Origin: Erythrobasidium yunnanense
Taxonomy: Eukaryota; Basidiomycota; Cystobasidiomycetes; Erythrobasidiales; Erythrobasidiaceae
Assembly (NCBI GenBank): GCA_001600175.1
Contig: BCJC01000006.1
Coordinates: 759,968 to 823,967 of the forward strand
Length of the DNA: 64,000 nucleotides
Direction: 5' to 3'
A program made the position numbers and the translations under genes. Under the pieces are notes generated by a model. The model was not told where the DNA came from, searched no databases, and was given only the letters and a program-made list of their open reading frames with translations. This document shows, piece after piece, positions 1-10,902 of this stretch. Numbering within the stretch: the stretch's first letter is position 1; the number at the start of each line of letters is the position of its first letter.

Positions 1-83
1 TGCAGCATTTGTCTGTTTCAGCTCTGATAGGATCCACTGATGTCAAGAACCACCGACAAGCTGCAGGCAGCTGTATACTGATC

Positions 84-962
84 ATGTCAGACGAGGACTA
101 CGAGCTAGGCCGGACCTACAACAAAAACTGGAAGAAAAATGTAGGCGGATGGACCCCACTGCTAGTACTTCAAGTCTGACCTGTTCTCTCAGCGCTCTAG
201 ATCTATGCCGCCAGAGATCAAGCAGAACAAGATCCTCCGATCTCACTGGGTGTGTCTACCAGAGCAGCCGCATGCTAAGCTCATTCCCATTCATCCTTTA
301 GGCAAACGTCAAGTTCTGGGCATTCGTAGTCGATGACTGCTATGGCGCGCCCCTCGTAGGCTTGGGTCAGTGTTCTACAACTTTTCAACCAAGCTGGAGA
401 CTCACATTTTGCTTGCTTGCAGTGCCTGGCCTGGGAGATGCTGCTGCTGGAGCTATACTGCTCGTCGTCACCTTCTACTATTATAATGGCTTCATGAATG
501 CATTGGATCGCCAGATGCGACTCGATTACGCGAACGATCCACAAATGCTGAAGGAATACGAGCGCATCAAGCGCAAGCATAACAAGGGTATACGTAAGAT
601 CCAGAAGACTGGTATGGTCACAATTTGGCTGACTGTAATTTGCGTCTGCAGTCATCGCACTGTTCAAGAAGGTCACTATCGGTACAATTCCATTCGTAGG
701 TGACTATCGGGCAGCGCAAAAGTATAGACCAGCTTCGAGGGCGTCACGTAACATTGGCAAAATGGTCATTGAGCTCTACGGATACGAGGGTGACGAAAAG
801 CATGGGTTTCTGCATATGACATTCAGGCTGCCGCGCAGGCCGGGGAGAGCCAAGCAGAAGGAGTACAGCAACACTAATCGACCAACATACAGCAAGAGCC
901 AGAGGAGTGCTGGGCGCTCCACCAAATCATCTAAGAAGAGCAAGCGCCGCAGAAGGTGGTAG
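84..962 (+). CDS. DUF4112 family membrane protein
   Basis: Five exons (84-140, 193-249, 302-365, 423-611, 652-962) sum to 678 nt, giving 225 aa. The family signature is visible twice: VGLVPGLGDAAAG, followed by a hydrophobic stretch, and IGTIPFVGDYRAAQKY. DUF4112 proteins are small membrane-associated proteins of unknown biochemical role; nothing here defines a substrate. The C-terminal 40 residues are rich in Lys, Arg and Ser (KSSKKSKRRRRW), a basic tail that probably faces the cytosol or a nucleic acid. The ATG at 84 is followed by an acidic start (MSDEDYELG) and fits the exon phases. Family call is firm, function unknown. Confidence 0.8.
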
Positions 963-1304
963 TGGATTGAGATTTAAGGGGCATGCTAAGGCTGCGATAT
1001 AGCGTTGTCCTGCCTGGAGCCGTTCAATCTATATCGATAGTGCATCTGCCTTCCCAGATTGATGCGTGACTTTGCTCTTTCTTTGCACCACAACGAGATT
1101 CCAGCCATGGTGACGGCGAAGCTGGGTGAGGGCTAATGCCAGAGATGCTAGAAGTAGCAAGCTGAGGAGAATCCATGTGACATCCAGCTGCAAGGCCTAC
1201 CGCGATTCTGCGTACAAATGCAGCGACGGGACAGAAGGCAAGCCTGATGCACATCTAAGCTAGAAAAGGGAGAAACAAGGGCTAATAGGAGAGCATATGA
1301 ACAG

Positions 1305-2730
1305 CGACACTCGTCCGACTTGGTCATCAAGAAGCTTACTGGCCGTCCTATCATCCGTTCTGGTCCAAGTAGGTTTCAGGCTATAGCAGCAAGTCCCGCA
1401 AGCCAGGAGCTCATTCCTTGATGCTTCTACAGCCGGGCGTATGTCACAGACTGGCCATGTAGCGACTGTCTTCGGATGCACTGGCTTCTTAGGACGATAC
1501 CTCGTACACAAGCTGGCAAAGAAGGGCACGCAGGTCGTGCTTCCGTACAGGGACGAGGATGAGAAGAGACATCTCAGAGTTATGGGTGTGTAACTCATCG
1601 TATAGTGGTCGTGCGAAATGCTAAACCAGGCTTGCTGCTGGCTGTCTGCAGGAGATCTTGGCCAGATTGTCCCTATGGTCGGCCTGCAAGCTTTGTGGAG
1701 TCACAGGAAGAAGACTAATATACTCTATACAGGAATGGGATATGCGTAACGACACTCAAATCGAAGAATGCGTGCGGCATTCCGACATCGTTTACAACTT
1801 GGTTGGCAGAGACTACGAGACAAAGCGAGTTCACATACTAGCTGTCATCCTGGAGTCTAGGACTAATCTCCATACGTATGCAGAAACTTCAAATTCCCTG
1901 AAGTGCATGTCGAAGGCGCTCGCCGTATCGCACGCATCTCAGCTCTTTCTGGCGTATCCCGCTTCGTACATGTTTCGCACCTGAACGCAGACCATAATTC
2001 ACCTTCAAGAGTGTATAGACACAAAGCAGAAGGTGAAGATGCAGTCAACCAAGCTTTCCCAGGAGCGACTATCGTTCGTCCTTCGTGGATGTACGGCCAT
2101 GAAGACAGACTACTCAACACAATCGCGACATCACCTTCTGTCTTCCGCATAAACCATGGAGATACACGCATCAAGCCTGTGCATGTGCGTATGCCAGTCC
2201 TGCGTGGAGCAGATTAAAGCCTAATGTCTGCTTCATAGGTTACTGACATTGCTGAAGCAATGTACATCATGATGGATGCTGAAGAGACCTCTATTGGCCA
2301 GACTTTCTCCCTACCTGGGCCGAGAACCTACACCTACAACGACCTCATCAACATTGCTGAAACCCGAACATTGCAAAAGCTAAAAGGGCCCAATATGCCA
2401 CGATGGCTGATATCTGGACTCACAAAAGCATGGGAGAACGTCTGGTGGCCCACTATCTCCCCAGATGAGATCGTGAGAAGGTATATGGACGATAAGGATC
2501 CGCAGCCTGGTACTCTTGGCTTCAAAGAGCTTGGCATCACGCCTGACGTGCTAGACGACCTTGCTATCGTATACTTGAGACGATACAGATCAAGTGCTTA
2601 CTTCGATCAGCCGGGTGAGTGCTGCTTGTCGCGCTGTTAATCGGTCCAGGCTGAGATCTCGGTCTCTATCACAACAGTGGAGACGGGAGGTGTCAAGCTG
2701 CGAGCGAAGAACTACCACGTAGTCGAGTAG
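1305..2730 (+). CDS. NDUFA9: NADH:ubiquinone oxidoreductase 39/40 kDa subunit (NDUFA9 type), 5' exon not resolved
   Basis: Accessory subunit of mitochondrial complex I with an SDR-like Rossmann fold. Visible features are the nucleotide-binding loop [13 protein letters not shown], the [13 protein letters not shown] strand, and IVRPSWMYG. Exons from 1305 (1305-1368, 1433-1585, 1652-1677, 1733-1824, 1884-2184, 2239-2614, 2678-2730) total 1065 nt, a whole number of codons. The exon at 1305 begins [15 protein letters not shown], typical of the matrix-side N terminus. It has no ATG, so a further exon with the rest of the targeting presequence must lie upstream (about 1100-1240). An internal ATG at 1441 would remove conserved residues. 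The intron 1825-1883 starts with GC rather than GT. Confidence 0.88.
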
Positions 2731-3114
2731 ACTGCGAAAATCTGCTTTGTACTCCCTGTCCTGTTCTATTGTCCATCAGCCGTAACAGCTATTCGCACAG
2801 ACTAACTCGGTCCTGGCTGATGCTTTGGGCAGCGCCCACGAAGCCGTGAGTCATCCTCGTGAAAGCTCGCTTACGCTTAGAGGTGTCCTCTTGGCAAACT
2901 CGCATAGATAAGCTTTAGTTGCTGTTTGGCACATTCACCCGAGCGAAGACAGTCTGACCGTCCATCATCGGCTACTTCAGGAGCCGGATCAAGACTAAGC
3001 GAGCTGCTTCAGCTTGAAAAGCTCACAGCATCTCTCTTCTTTCTCCCTTCTCTTCTTAACTCACACAAGCAAACCTCCTCCCTACACACCCTATAACTCA
3101 TCACAAGCTCCATC
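2731..3114 (+). promoter_or_regulatory. Upstream region of metallothionein 1
   Basis: No coding exon is visible. The last 100 bases before the ATG carry a long pyrimidine-rich run (around 3030-3060) followed by a CACACAAGC stretch, a common layout of strongly expressed fungal promoters. No clear TATA box was seen. Confidence 0.35.
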
Positions 3115-3261
3115 ATGCAGTCCACTACCGTAGCTCCCGTCAACAACTGTGGCTCATGCAGTAAGGGTTGTTAGCAGATTCATGTCAGGTCGCATCGCTC
3201 ACATCATCGTTCCACAGCATGCTGCTCCACCAGCAACTGCAGCTGCAACTGCTGCTCCTAA
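3115..3261 (+). CDS. Metallothionein 1 (29 aa)
   Basis: Two exons, 3115-3160 and 3218-3261, joined across a GTAAGG...CACAG intron, encode a 29-residue peptide with 8 cysteines at positions 12, 15, 17, 18, 23, 25, 27 and 28. The second half reads CTCCSTSNCSCNCCS. Clustered C-C and C-x-C pairs, no aromatic residues and many Ser/Asn are the hallmark of small fungal copper metallothioneins, which bind Cu(I) or Zn/Cd through thiolates in the cytosol. Its N terminus (APVNNC) and intron position match the second gene at 3916, so the two are tandem paralogues. Metal specificity cannot be read from sequence. It is too short for usual ORF cut-offs. Confidence 0.78.
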
Positions 3262-3915
3262 AGGCTCCCCACGCTGCAATGACAGTAAATAAGCACAAGA
3301 TGTGCGCCCTTTGTCTCTGCTGATAGTCTTCTACAGGCACCTCCGGTCCTCTGGACGTACCGTAAGGGAGATGGTTTCAAGTGACAGTTCGATGGATTGT
3401 TCCCGGCAGCGATAAGTGCACCGGAAGAGCCTGAGTCGTTGGCTATCATGTATTAGTATCTTGCTTGACCGATTAAACCTTAAGAAGTCCACCTGAGCTG
3501 CCTTCTTCTGATGCTGCCTTCGACTTCGTGCTGATTGGAAGCTATTCCTACAGATCTCCACTAATCCGCCTTCTGTCGGCACGGTATGCGAAGGCATGCG
3601 AACAGATCGGAAGCTCGCCTACCCTGTCATGCAGTCTACGCACCGATAGGATCCGAAATCCTGAATCACATGGCCCTCCTCCACGTAAAGCGGGTAGCCT
3701 AACAGTGCATCTCCTTGGCTAGGTTAAGCTTCACAATGGATCTTCAGCCTGACGGTCAAACGTGAAGACTGCAAAGGCATCCGGGCTCGGCAAGCCCTTT
3801 TTCCAGGGTATAAAAGGCGCCCATATCGTCTCCACCTCTCTCTTCTTTCTACTTCATATAGCCAATCCAATCCATTCCCACCCAATCCAAATCTACATCA
3901 ATCCATATTCATACA
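3262..3915 (+). promoter_or_regulatory. Intergenic region and promoter of metallothionein 2
   Basis: No further Cys-rich exon is seen on either strand. The region holds the TATA box at 3809 and a pyrimidine-rich stretch just upstream of the second gene. Metal-responsive elements could not be assigned with confidence. Confidence 0.35.
3809..3816 (+). promoter_or_regulatory. TATA box of metallothionein 2
   Basis: A perfect TATAAAAG lies 107 bases upstream of the ATG at 3916 and is followed by a CT-rich initiator-like stretch. This is the spacing expected for a strongly inducible fungal gene. The sequence is plain; its use is inferred. Confidence 0.6.
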
Positions 3916-4047
3916 ATGGCTCCCGTCAACAACTGCAACGGATCCTGTACGTGCTGCTTGTACATACCTGTCTTCCACTTACTGATCCTGTTTACAGCCT
4001 GCTGCTCTAGCAGCTCATGCTCTTGCTCTTGCTGCTCCTCCTCATAA
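3916..4047 (+). CDS. Metallothionein 2 (26 aa)
   Basis: Exons 3916-3946 and 3998-4047 encode 26 residues starting MAPVNNCNGSSCC and ending CSCSCCSSS, with 7 cysteines at 7, 12, 13, 18, 20, 22 and 23. The block CC-x4-C-x-C-x-CC is identical in spacing to the first gene at 3115. The extra Cys before the CC pair there is replaced by Ser here, so this copy has one thiolate fewer. The single intron sits at the equivalent place, just before the Cys block. Likely a cytosolic copper or heavy-metal buffer, with a TATA box at 3809. The second copy may differ in metal load or induction. Confidence 0.77.
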   Translation: MAPVNNCNGSCTCCLYIPVFHLLILFTACCSSSSCSCSCCSSS

Positions 4048-5059
4048 TTGATGCTCGAGGCGGCGCCTGAGGGACGCGGAAGCTTAGTAAGTACATTGTC
4101 GAGCTACACAGAAGCTCTGACTAATTTATGTATTCGAAAGCGCTACGAAGAGATGAGGTAACGACTGTTCCCGAGGCTGCTTTCGGAAGAGCCTCTGGCT
4201 ACTAAAAAAGTGATTGTATGCTGGATCATCCGACTACCTAGCTGCGTTGTAGATTAGCGTAGTATGGTAGCGTCTGACTCTGGCGTGCAAAAGCATCATA
4301 AAACCACCTTCAGAGCCGGTTGCCGCTATCGCGATTCTTCGAGGTCGCTGGATCATCAGGCAGATTAAATTGTGTCTGCTCAAACACATTCGACATCAAT
4401 ACAACTGCCTGTCAAGCCGGCTCCTCTTCAATTTGCGTCCCGCTGCCTTCGGATCCTCTTCTGCGTTCTATTACCCATGATATACAATGCGCTTCTACAA
4501 GGTTCACGGCTGCTGTGGAACAAGACATACACTCTCTTATTGCCCGTGGCCATCCGTGATGTCAAACCTCTTGTTTGCAAAATCGAAGCTCCCCTTCACT
4601 CGCCGACTGGATCATTCCCTGTGCAGATTGCAGAAAACGCTTGGCATTTCGTTTGTTTGATATGCTACTGTCACCTTTAGCATTGCAGATGGCTCCTGAT
4701 AACCCCAATCTGCGATGTTCATGTCCAAATTCACTGAAATTAATGCTGCATCCGTCGCTGGCCGGCGAGTCCGTGGTGAGCCCACATCCTGTTCTATATT
4801 TCGTAGGGTGTGCAGCTGACATGGTTCCGGTCTTAAGCCCGCTACTTACCTGTAGTCATCATATTCGGCCTTATGTGGTTCGCGAGTCTTAGCGACTACA
4901 CGGCTTCTTACAGACAAAATCTTCGTGACCAGCTACAGCACAGGCTACGGAGTAGCTTCAATATGCTGCGGGGACAAAGCTGGGATGCAACTCTTCATAA
5001 TGTGGGTGGTCGCGCTACTTGCAGCAAGACGACAGGGCTTATCGTGATCATTTCAATAG
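4048..5059 (+). other. Region between metallothionein 2 and the sulfotransferase core
   Basis: No complete gene could be built. An open stretch around 4430-4545 encodes a hydrophobic segment (CLRILFCVLLPMIYNALL) that could be a signal anchor exon of the downstream sulfotransferase, since Golgi sulfotransferases are type II membrane proteins. Several GT/AG pairs exist between 4680 and 5060, but no phase-consistent path was found. Confidence 0.3.
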
Positions 5060-6300
5060 ATGTTGGCTCCCGACTGTCCTGTTGGAAAGACAGTGACCAA
5101 GAAATACGTACGAGGCCGGATGCCTGCTATTGCTCTGACCTCGTTCCCCAGGTCTGGTAGGTTGTACAGTCTTACTTACGAACCCACTTCAACCTTCTCT
5201 GCACAGGGAATAGCTATACACGATCATTGATAGAAAGAGCATCGGGCTATCAGACTTCTTCCTTGTACTGCGACGCTAGATTACGGCCAGCCTTCCATGC
5301 TGAATGCGATGGTTGGAAGAATCCTTGGATTGTGAGTAACCTCTTTCGCTCGCTGAACATCCTGTCCATGTGCTCATTCCTCACACTAGATCAAGAACCG
5401 TAAGCCTGCGCATGGAGTAGGCGAGGCACCATGGCTGAAGATCTCTCTTTAGATTGGCCAGCAGGGAAGAATGTTAGCTCGATAGGGGCTTGGCAAAAGT
5501 TTGACAAGGCTCTGCTTCTGGTTAGAAATCCGTTAGAGTAAGTAACACTGAGTTCTAGGTGCCAGTCGAGCTTATGTGCCATCTGCTCTAACGATAAACT
5601 TGACAGTGTGGCATGGAGCCTCTATAATTTGTAGGTTAGCACGCCTCGCTGAACATCAGAAGCTGAAAGGATGGTCACAGGGAGAAGACCAGCTCGCATA
5701 ATAAACGCTTGAAGAACTTCAAGTTTGGCAGGAAGCACCATAATCACCTGAAGAGTTACGCCGATATACTTGCGAAGCATACCGAGTACTGGTACGTCCA
5801 CGCGCAGCAATATGTGTTTTCCATATTCTAACTGCTGCATCTCGCAAACGAAACCAGGCTTGGCGAAGCGAACATTCAGACCCATATCATCCGCTACGAG
5901 GATCTTCGGACCAACACCTTTGTCGAGACAATGAGTATGCTAAACTTTGTCCTACCGCAAGCCGACCTGCCAAGTCTGGAAAGGGTAGCTTGTGCAGTCG
6001 AGGACGATCCGGAGAAGGTGTGTTTTCTTGACACTTCCCGGAGCCCTGGCTGACGATATCATTATTTAGGACGCTTATCGCTCACACAAGTACTCCCCTT
6101 TTTACTCCTGGAACAAGTTCGAGCCGGATACGCGTGACTACTTCTTGGATCTGGTTGGCGAAATCTGGTGCATGTTTGGGTATGACAATCTCCTACGCCA
6201 AACTCTCGGAGTAGAAGCTGTCAACTGCAAGAGCTTGCCACAAACCGTCGCCAAGCCTCCGGACTTGAATAGCATTTTGCAAGAAGCATTAGCAAGTTGA
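5060..6300 (+). CDS. PAPS-dependent sulfotransferase, WSCD-like, 5' end uncertain
   Basis: Eight exons (5060-5156, 5207-5331, 5390-5399, 5453-5537, 5607-5630, 5681-5791, 5858-6017, 6070-6300) sum to 843 nt, 281 codons with stop. The 5'-phosphosulfate loop is SFPRSGNSYTRSLIERASG, crossing the first intron. IKNHWP supplies the conserved K-x-H motif with the presumed catalytic His. LLLVRNPLDVAWSLYN is the 3'-phosphate-binding motif. THIIRYEDLRTN and the C-terminal W-FGYD segment resemble WSC-domain sulfotransferases. It would transfer sulfate from PAPS to a glycan or other acceptor in the secretory pathway; the acceptor is unknown. The ATG at 5060 directly follows an in-frame stop, but a membrane anchor exon may lie upstream. 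Confidence 0.78.
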
Positions 6301-7415
6301 TTCGGCAGCGCGTAGGAGCGGTGAAGGCGATCGTTACAACAGCGATCATAGACTGGCAGAAGCACCATCGTGAGTAAGAATATCACCACATTGGAGCGGG
6401 TGGTGCGTTACCGCCGACTTGGCGGCAGCGGGCTGGTTTGGGAACGTCTACCAGTCTGATCATAGTATCGCACCTGCCACCCCCTGCCTTTCCCTGCGAT
6501 GAATTCGTGTCTAATACTGCCACGGTTGTTGTTCGCCGCATTCCACAGCGTCCGCTGGTCCAGGCTCATATCTGACATTCTGACAGTAACCGAATGCCGA
6601 CTGAAAGCTGCCGTATAGCAGCCCGTAGCGAAATTGTAGCTGACTTGTGCAGTTTCTGATGACTGACAATGAATGACGACTCAGCCTAAATGCTAGATAG
6701 CAACGTCTTACCAAGTCTTACCATGATCGCACCAATTTGAGTACCACAGCGTTCAGTCCGTGTGGCAGGCTAAATAAATCAGGAGTCGAGGAGGACAGCA
6801 GATGCTCCAGCACATCTTTGAGGGCGGAGAGGCTATGCTTCTTGTCTGTTAGGTCAGACTTGGCCTGGGATTTTGTCGTGCGACCTGTGGGAAACAGCCA
6901 TCAAGCAGACTTTGCGCGCTTCACTCCATATACGCAGCTGGTATACCTACACGTATTGCAACGTCGGTAAAGCAAGTCATCTGGGCTTCTCGGAGGACCT
7001 GAAATTATGATTGTCAGCTTGCAGCTGAGCCCGCTCAGCGTTGCATCTTGTTTGACATGGTCCATTGAGGCTTGAAGCATCGACTGCGTGTTAGCAATGC
7101 TCCTTTTGACCGTCGAGGTGCTGTGCAATGGTGACTTCAGAAGCAGGACCCTGCCGTGTTATCGGCAGAAGACAGGCCATCCTGGCGCAAATCAACCTCA
7201 GAGACGCATGTCTTAAGAGCTGACACAGAAAGGGTAGCTCTGATTGGAACCGAGGCTGGCAAACGAAGCTTAGCAAGATAAGAGTGGACGAAATGTAGGC
7301 AGATATCGAGGCGTTTTGCAGAGGTTATTATGAAGGAAGTATAACATACTCTGCGCTCGAAAGGTCGTGCTGAGAATGCTCAGCCGTGCTTGAGGCCTTC
7401 TGTGCAATCCGACGC
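6301..7415. other. Intergenic region with no supported gene
   Basis: Short ORFs occur on both strands, but none has a recognisable motif, a consistent splice pattern or coding-like composition. It probably holds the sulfotransferase 3' end and the 3' flank of the minus-strand genes. Confidence 0.4.
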
Positions 7416-7730
7416 TCAATCTTCAGTCCGTATGGCCTTTGGAATAGGAGTCTTGCCCAATCTCTTGCCGTTTTCGTAGAAGCGCATGAGCCAGCCTCTG
7501 CTCGTGTTGACGTATACGACGTCGATCTCGCTCCGTCTGGCCTTATGCCAGAGATTTTTACGCTCTGCATCCAGGACCGAGATGCCAACCGTGGTACTGT
7601 GTCCGCGTGCATTTCTGCTATCCGGAAAGACGACCTTGAAGGTGCCAGTGCCATCGCTATAGGTGACCTTGCCTGTAATTTTGCTCTGAAGACAGGCAGG
7701 AGCGCTCAGCGTTTGAACGGTAGCTACCAT
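7416..7730 (-). CDS. Small unrecognised protein (104 aa)
   Basis: A single open frame begins MVATVQTLSAPACLQ and ends with the basic segment RFYENGKRLGKTPIPKAIR. The composition is protein-like: alternating hydrophobic strands in KVTYSDGTGTFKVVF and EIDVVYVNTSRGWLMRF suggest a small beta-rich domain. No family was recognised. The reading frame is open for some way upstream, so another exon up to about 7950 is possible. It lies just beyond the stop of the kinase gene on the same strand and could be an independent small gene. Evidence for translation is limited to frame openness and composition. Confidence 0.4.
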   Translation of the reverse strand: MVATVQTLSAPACLQSKITGKVTYSDGTGTFKVVFPDSRNARGHSTTVGISVLDAERKNLWHKARRSEIDVVYVNTSRGWLMRFYENGKRLGKTPIPKAIRTED

Positions 7731-7993
7731 TTAGTCTGAACATACCATGCTGCGGAGTATACGTTACAATACGAGGAGGTCAAGGAGCATACAGCTGGAC
7801 ATTGGCGTTTTTGCTTGCTGAATTGCTGAAAGGCGATGCGTCGCGTCTGGCGGTCATTGCTCTGCCCTGAGCGAATTGGCAGGACGAACAAAGGGGCAGA
7901 CCAGACTGCAAGATTTGCATGTGGAACTTCACAACAACAGGGGTTCGACTTCACGTCGCACGGAGGGTAGCTGTAAAGCTGGCGGTACTGCCG

Positions 7994-10644
7994 TCACTGC
8001 AAAATTTGCGTCATCCCAGCATCTATGGTTGCCAACCAGTCGCCAAGTTGGCCAAGCACTTGGTCCAGATCATCTTGCACATCCACCTTGAGGCATAACG
8101 CCCCGTAATCGAAGGGAGCGATATTGGGCCCGGTAGGCCAGTCGCCGATCGATACAGATGATCTGACGGTGGTAGTAGCGGAAAGAGGTGTCCTGATGTT
8201 CGTAGAGGCTGTCAGAGCCGTCTGAGGAGATGTTGTGACGGATGGGAAAGGGTATTCTTTGGTTGTAGGCGTTTGTGACGGTGAGACGGGCGAAGCATTC
8301 GGCATTGGTGTTAGCAAGTTATCTTCTGACAGCTGTGCAAGGAACGATTAGTGACATCTCAGCGGGCATTGTCTAGACTGATTGGCTTACATGCATCCCG
8401 TGTCTCGGTGTCAGCGGACTCTGCACCCTTGCTAATGAAGCTGCATTGGCATCCGCTATATTAAGCGCAGATGGCCTGCGTTGCATAGCAGCTCTTGCTT
8501 GTGCGAAGGGACTAGCCTTTGCGAAATTTAGCACACCCTTGCTCAATGGCTCCTCCGGCACAGCCTTATTGGCATCGAAATTCGGCGCCGTATTTGCACG
8601 ATTACGTATTTGAGAGGAAGACGGAGATGTAGAGGACGGCGATACTAAAGTTCGGGATGTGCTGAATTCGTCTTCCTCCTCTGACGCTCGCGCTCGGGTC
8701 AAGGAGGGTAGAGACGGTGAAGCAGCTACACCAGCTCGAGAACCAGGCACCATATTATCTGGAGACGCTGTACGCCTGAAGCCCTCTTCTGCTTCTTGCG
8801 GAGGCGAAGAGAAGGCAGGACCGACTGCAGGACCACCGAAGCTTCCGCCAGGCCCGTACAAGCTATCGTTGCTGGCTTGTCGATTGCGTTTAGGGAAAGG
8901 ATTCGGGTTACTAAACATGCTGAAGGATGACTGAGCTCCACTTGCCCATGCTGGACGTACAGTGGTGGGACTGGCGAGATCTGAGGGAATGCTTATACCG
9001 CTTGATGAATCGTCGCCATCTTCGCTACTCAAGTCAGACTGTCCGAATGGCGTAGGACCGCTTTCGGGCTCTACCAGCTCATCCTCCCTCTCGATCTTGC
9101 CTACGCTCATGGCAGATGAAACATACCATGGCGTAGACGTTGGGGCCCACCCAGACATGCCGCCCGATGCCCATGCTGGCATACCCGAATCGTTGCTATC
9201 AAAGCTGGGTAAGGAGATTCCGCCAGAGCTAGAATCGTCCAGATCGGGTATCGCTATGCTGTTTGGCCTAAGAGTGTCTCCATCGACCCAGTTGGAGCTT
9301 GTAGACGCAGCAAGTGAGTGACCGCCATATAAGTCAGCATCCTCGTTTCCTTTGAACAGGTTCATCAGAGGGTGACTGTTCTGTGTAGGAGGTGCTTTCC
9401 TTGCTGTGGGCGCGTCATCAGCACTTCTGGAGTCGGTATTCATATTGTTTCGATGATCGTAGTAAGGCTCATCTCCAAGCCCACCCAATTGCAGATCGTC
9501 CTCGCCATCGAAGAGCCAGCTGGAAGGTCTGTCCATGTCGAGTTCGAAAGTATCGTCACGCCGAGCCACGTCTCCTATTATACTCATTCTGACTCCTCCA
9601 GCATTGACCCAGCCTCCATACCTGACAATGAGTTCCCTGAGCAGGGCTGTCGGTACTCGGCTGGCGCCTTTGATCCACCTGCTTTTGCTCAATTCTTCAG
9701 CGCCTGGCCTCTGATTAGGATCAGGTGTCAGACAGAGTGCTAGAAATTCCTTCATAGCTGAGCTCCACTGGTCGCCTTCGAGTTTGGCAGGTTCTGTGCG
9801 AGGGATCATAGCGATCGCTCGTAGAGGCTCCATTCTAGCATACGGTGGATTGCCCGTGGCTACTTCATAGACAGTAACGCCCAGAGACCATAAATCGGCT
9901 TTGGAATCGTACATCTTGCCCTCGGTGATCACTTCGGGCGCCATCCAGTACGGCGTGCCGATGAACGTGGAGCGCTTCGAAGACGTAGATAAATGAGCGG
10001 CTACGCCAAAGTCGCATAGCAAGATGCGCCCAGTCTGGGTTAGCAGGATGTTGGCGGCTGCCGATATAGTTGTCAGACCATCGCAATCTTCTCCTGTACG
10101 CGTATGCCTTACCTTTAATATCACGATGTATAATGTTCTCCTTGTGCAGGTAAGCCAGAGCAATCAGTACCTCGCGCATAATCACTACCGAGAACCGCTC
10201 TTCGATGGGACCTGCTTTCATCTGAGAAGACAAGAGAGCGTGTAAGTCAGTCTTGCACATACAGAGCATTAGACCACAACCATAGACGGACCAGAGTTCT
10301 GATAGAACCGCCGCTTGCATAGTCCATTGCGATCCAAAGCTCCATCCCCTTGATCCAGCAGCCATAGTAGAGGGTGATATTGTGGTTCGCAGCATCTCTG
10401 AGCTGCGACAGAAGCGCAACTTCGCGCTGGATCTCGTTGATGTCCTCGTTGTCCGGATGATCCAAATCGATAACCTTTGTTCCAGCAAGAATCAGTCTCA
10501 CCAGCCGTCACTCTGGATTGCAACTACCTTCAACGCTATCACTTCGCCATTTTGCTTGTTCGTCCCGCGATAGACTGTCCCATAGGCTCCCTTTCCGAGC
10601 ACTTCATGCGTCTCAAAGTCGCCCGGATTGCCAAACGAGTTCAT
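7994..10644 (-). CDS. Ste20/germinal-centre type serine/threonine kinase (Nak1/Kic1-like)
   Basis: An N-terminal kinase domain starts near residue 12 (GKGAYGTVYRG glycine loop, VIALK lysine). It continues through HRDIKAAN, CDFGVAAHL, a phosphorylatable activation loop SKRSTFIGTPYWMAPEV, and ADLWSLGVTVYE. About 500 Ser/Pro-rich residues follow, then a short conserved C-terminal block (DLDQVLGQLGDWLATIDAG) before the stop at 7994. An intron lies at 8333-8390 and others split the kinase domain. Kinases of this group act upstream of NDR kinases in the RAM/MOR polarity and cell-separation pathway; that role here is by family. The start ATG is 10644, reading MNSFGNPGDFETHEVLG. Confidence 0.85.
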
Positions 10645-10902
10645 GATGGATCCAAAACAGCTTCACTGCTACCGCAACTTGATGGTATTGCGCGCCATGC
10701 ACCTTATTTCGCAGTAAATTACGGACGCGCCGTGTGGACGTAGATGGAAAGAAGCAGAGAGGCAGCTTTGGTAACGCTAATAATGTGTTCGCTGAGTATT
10801 GATAAGGTATTGTTCTACTGCAAGACGGCTATGCTACATCGTTATCGACACGAGGATACAGATTGCCCAATGTGAAGAAGAGAATGTTTCGAACGTTATA
10901 TC
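10645..10902 (-). promoter_or_regulatory. Spacer between FAM72-like gene and kinase
   Basis: 258 bases separate the FAM72-like stop from the kinase ATG, both on the minus strand. It must hold the 3' end of one and the promoter of the other. No distinct element was recognised. Confidence 0.3.
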
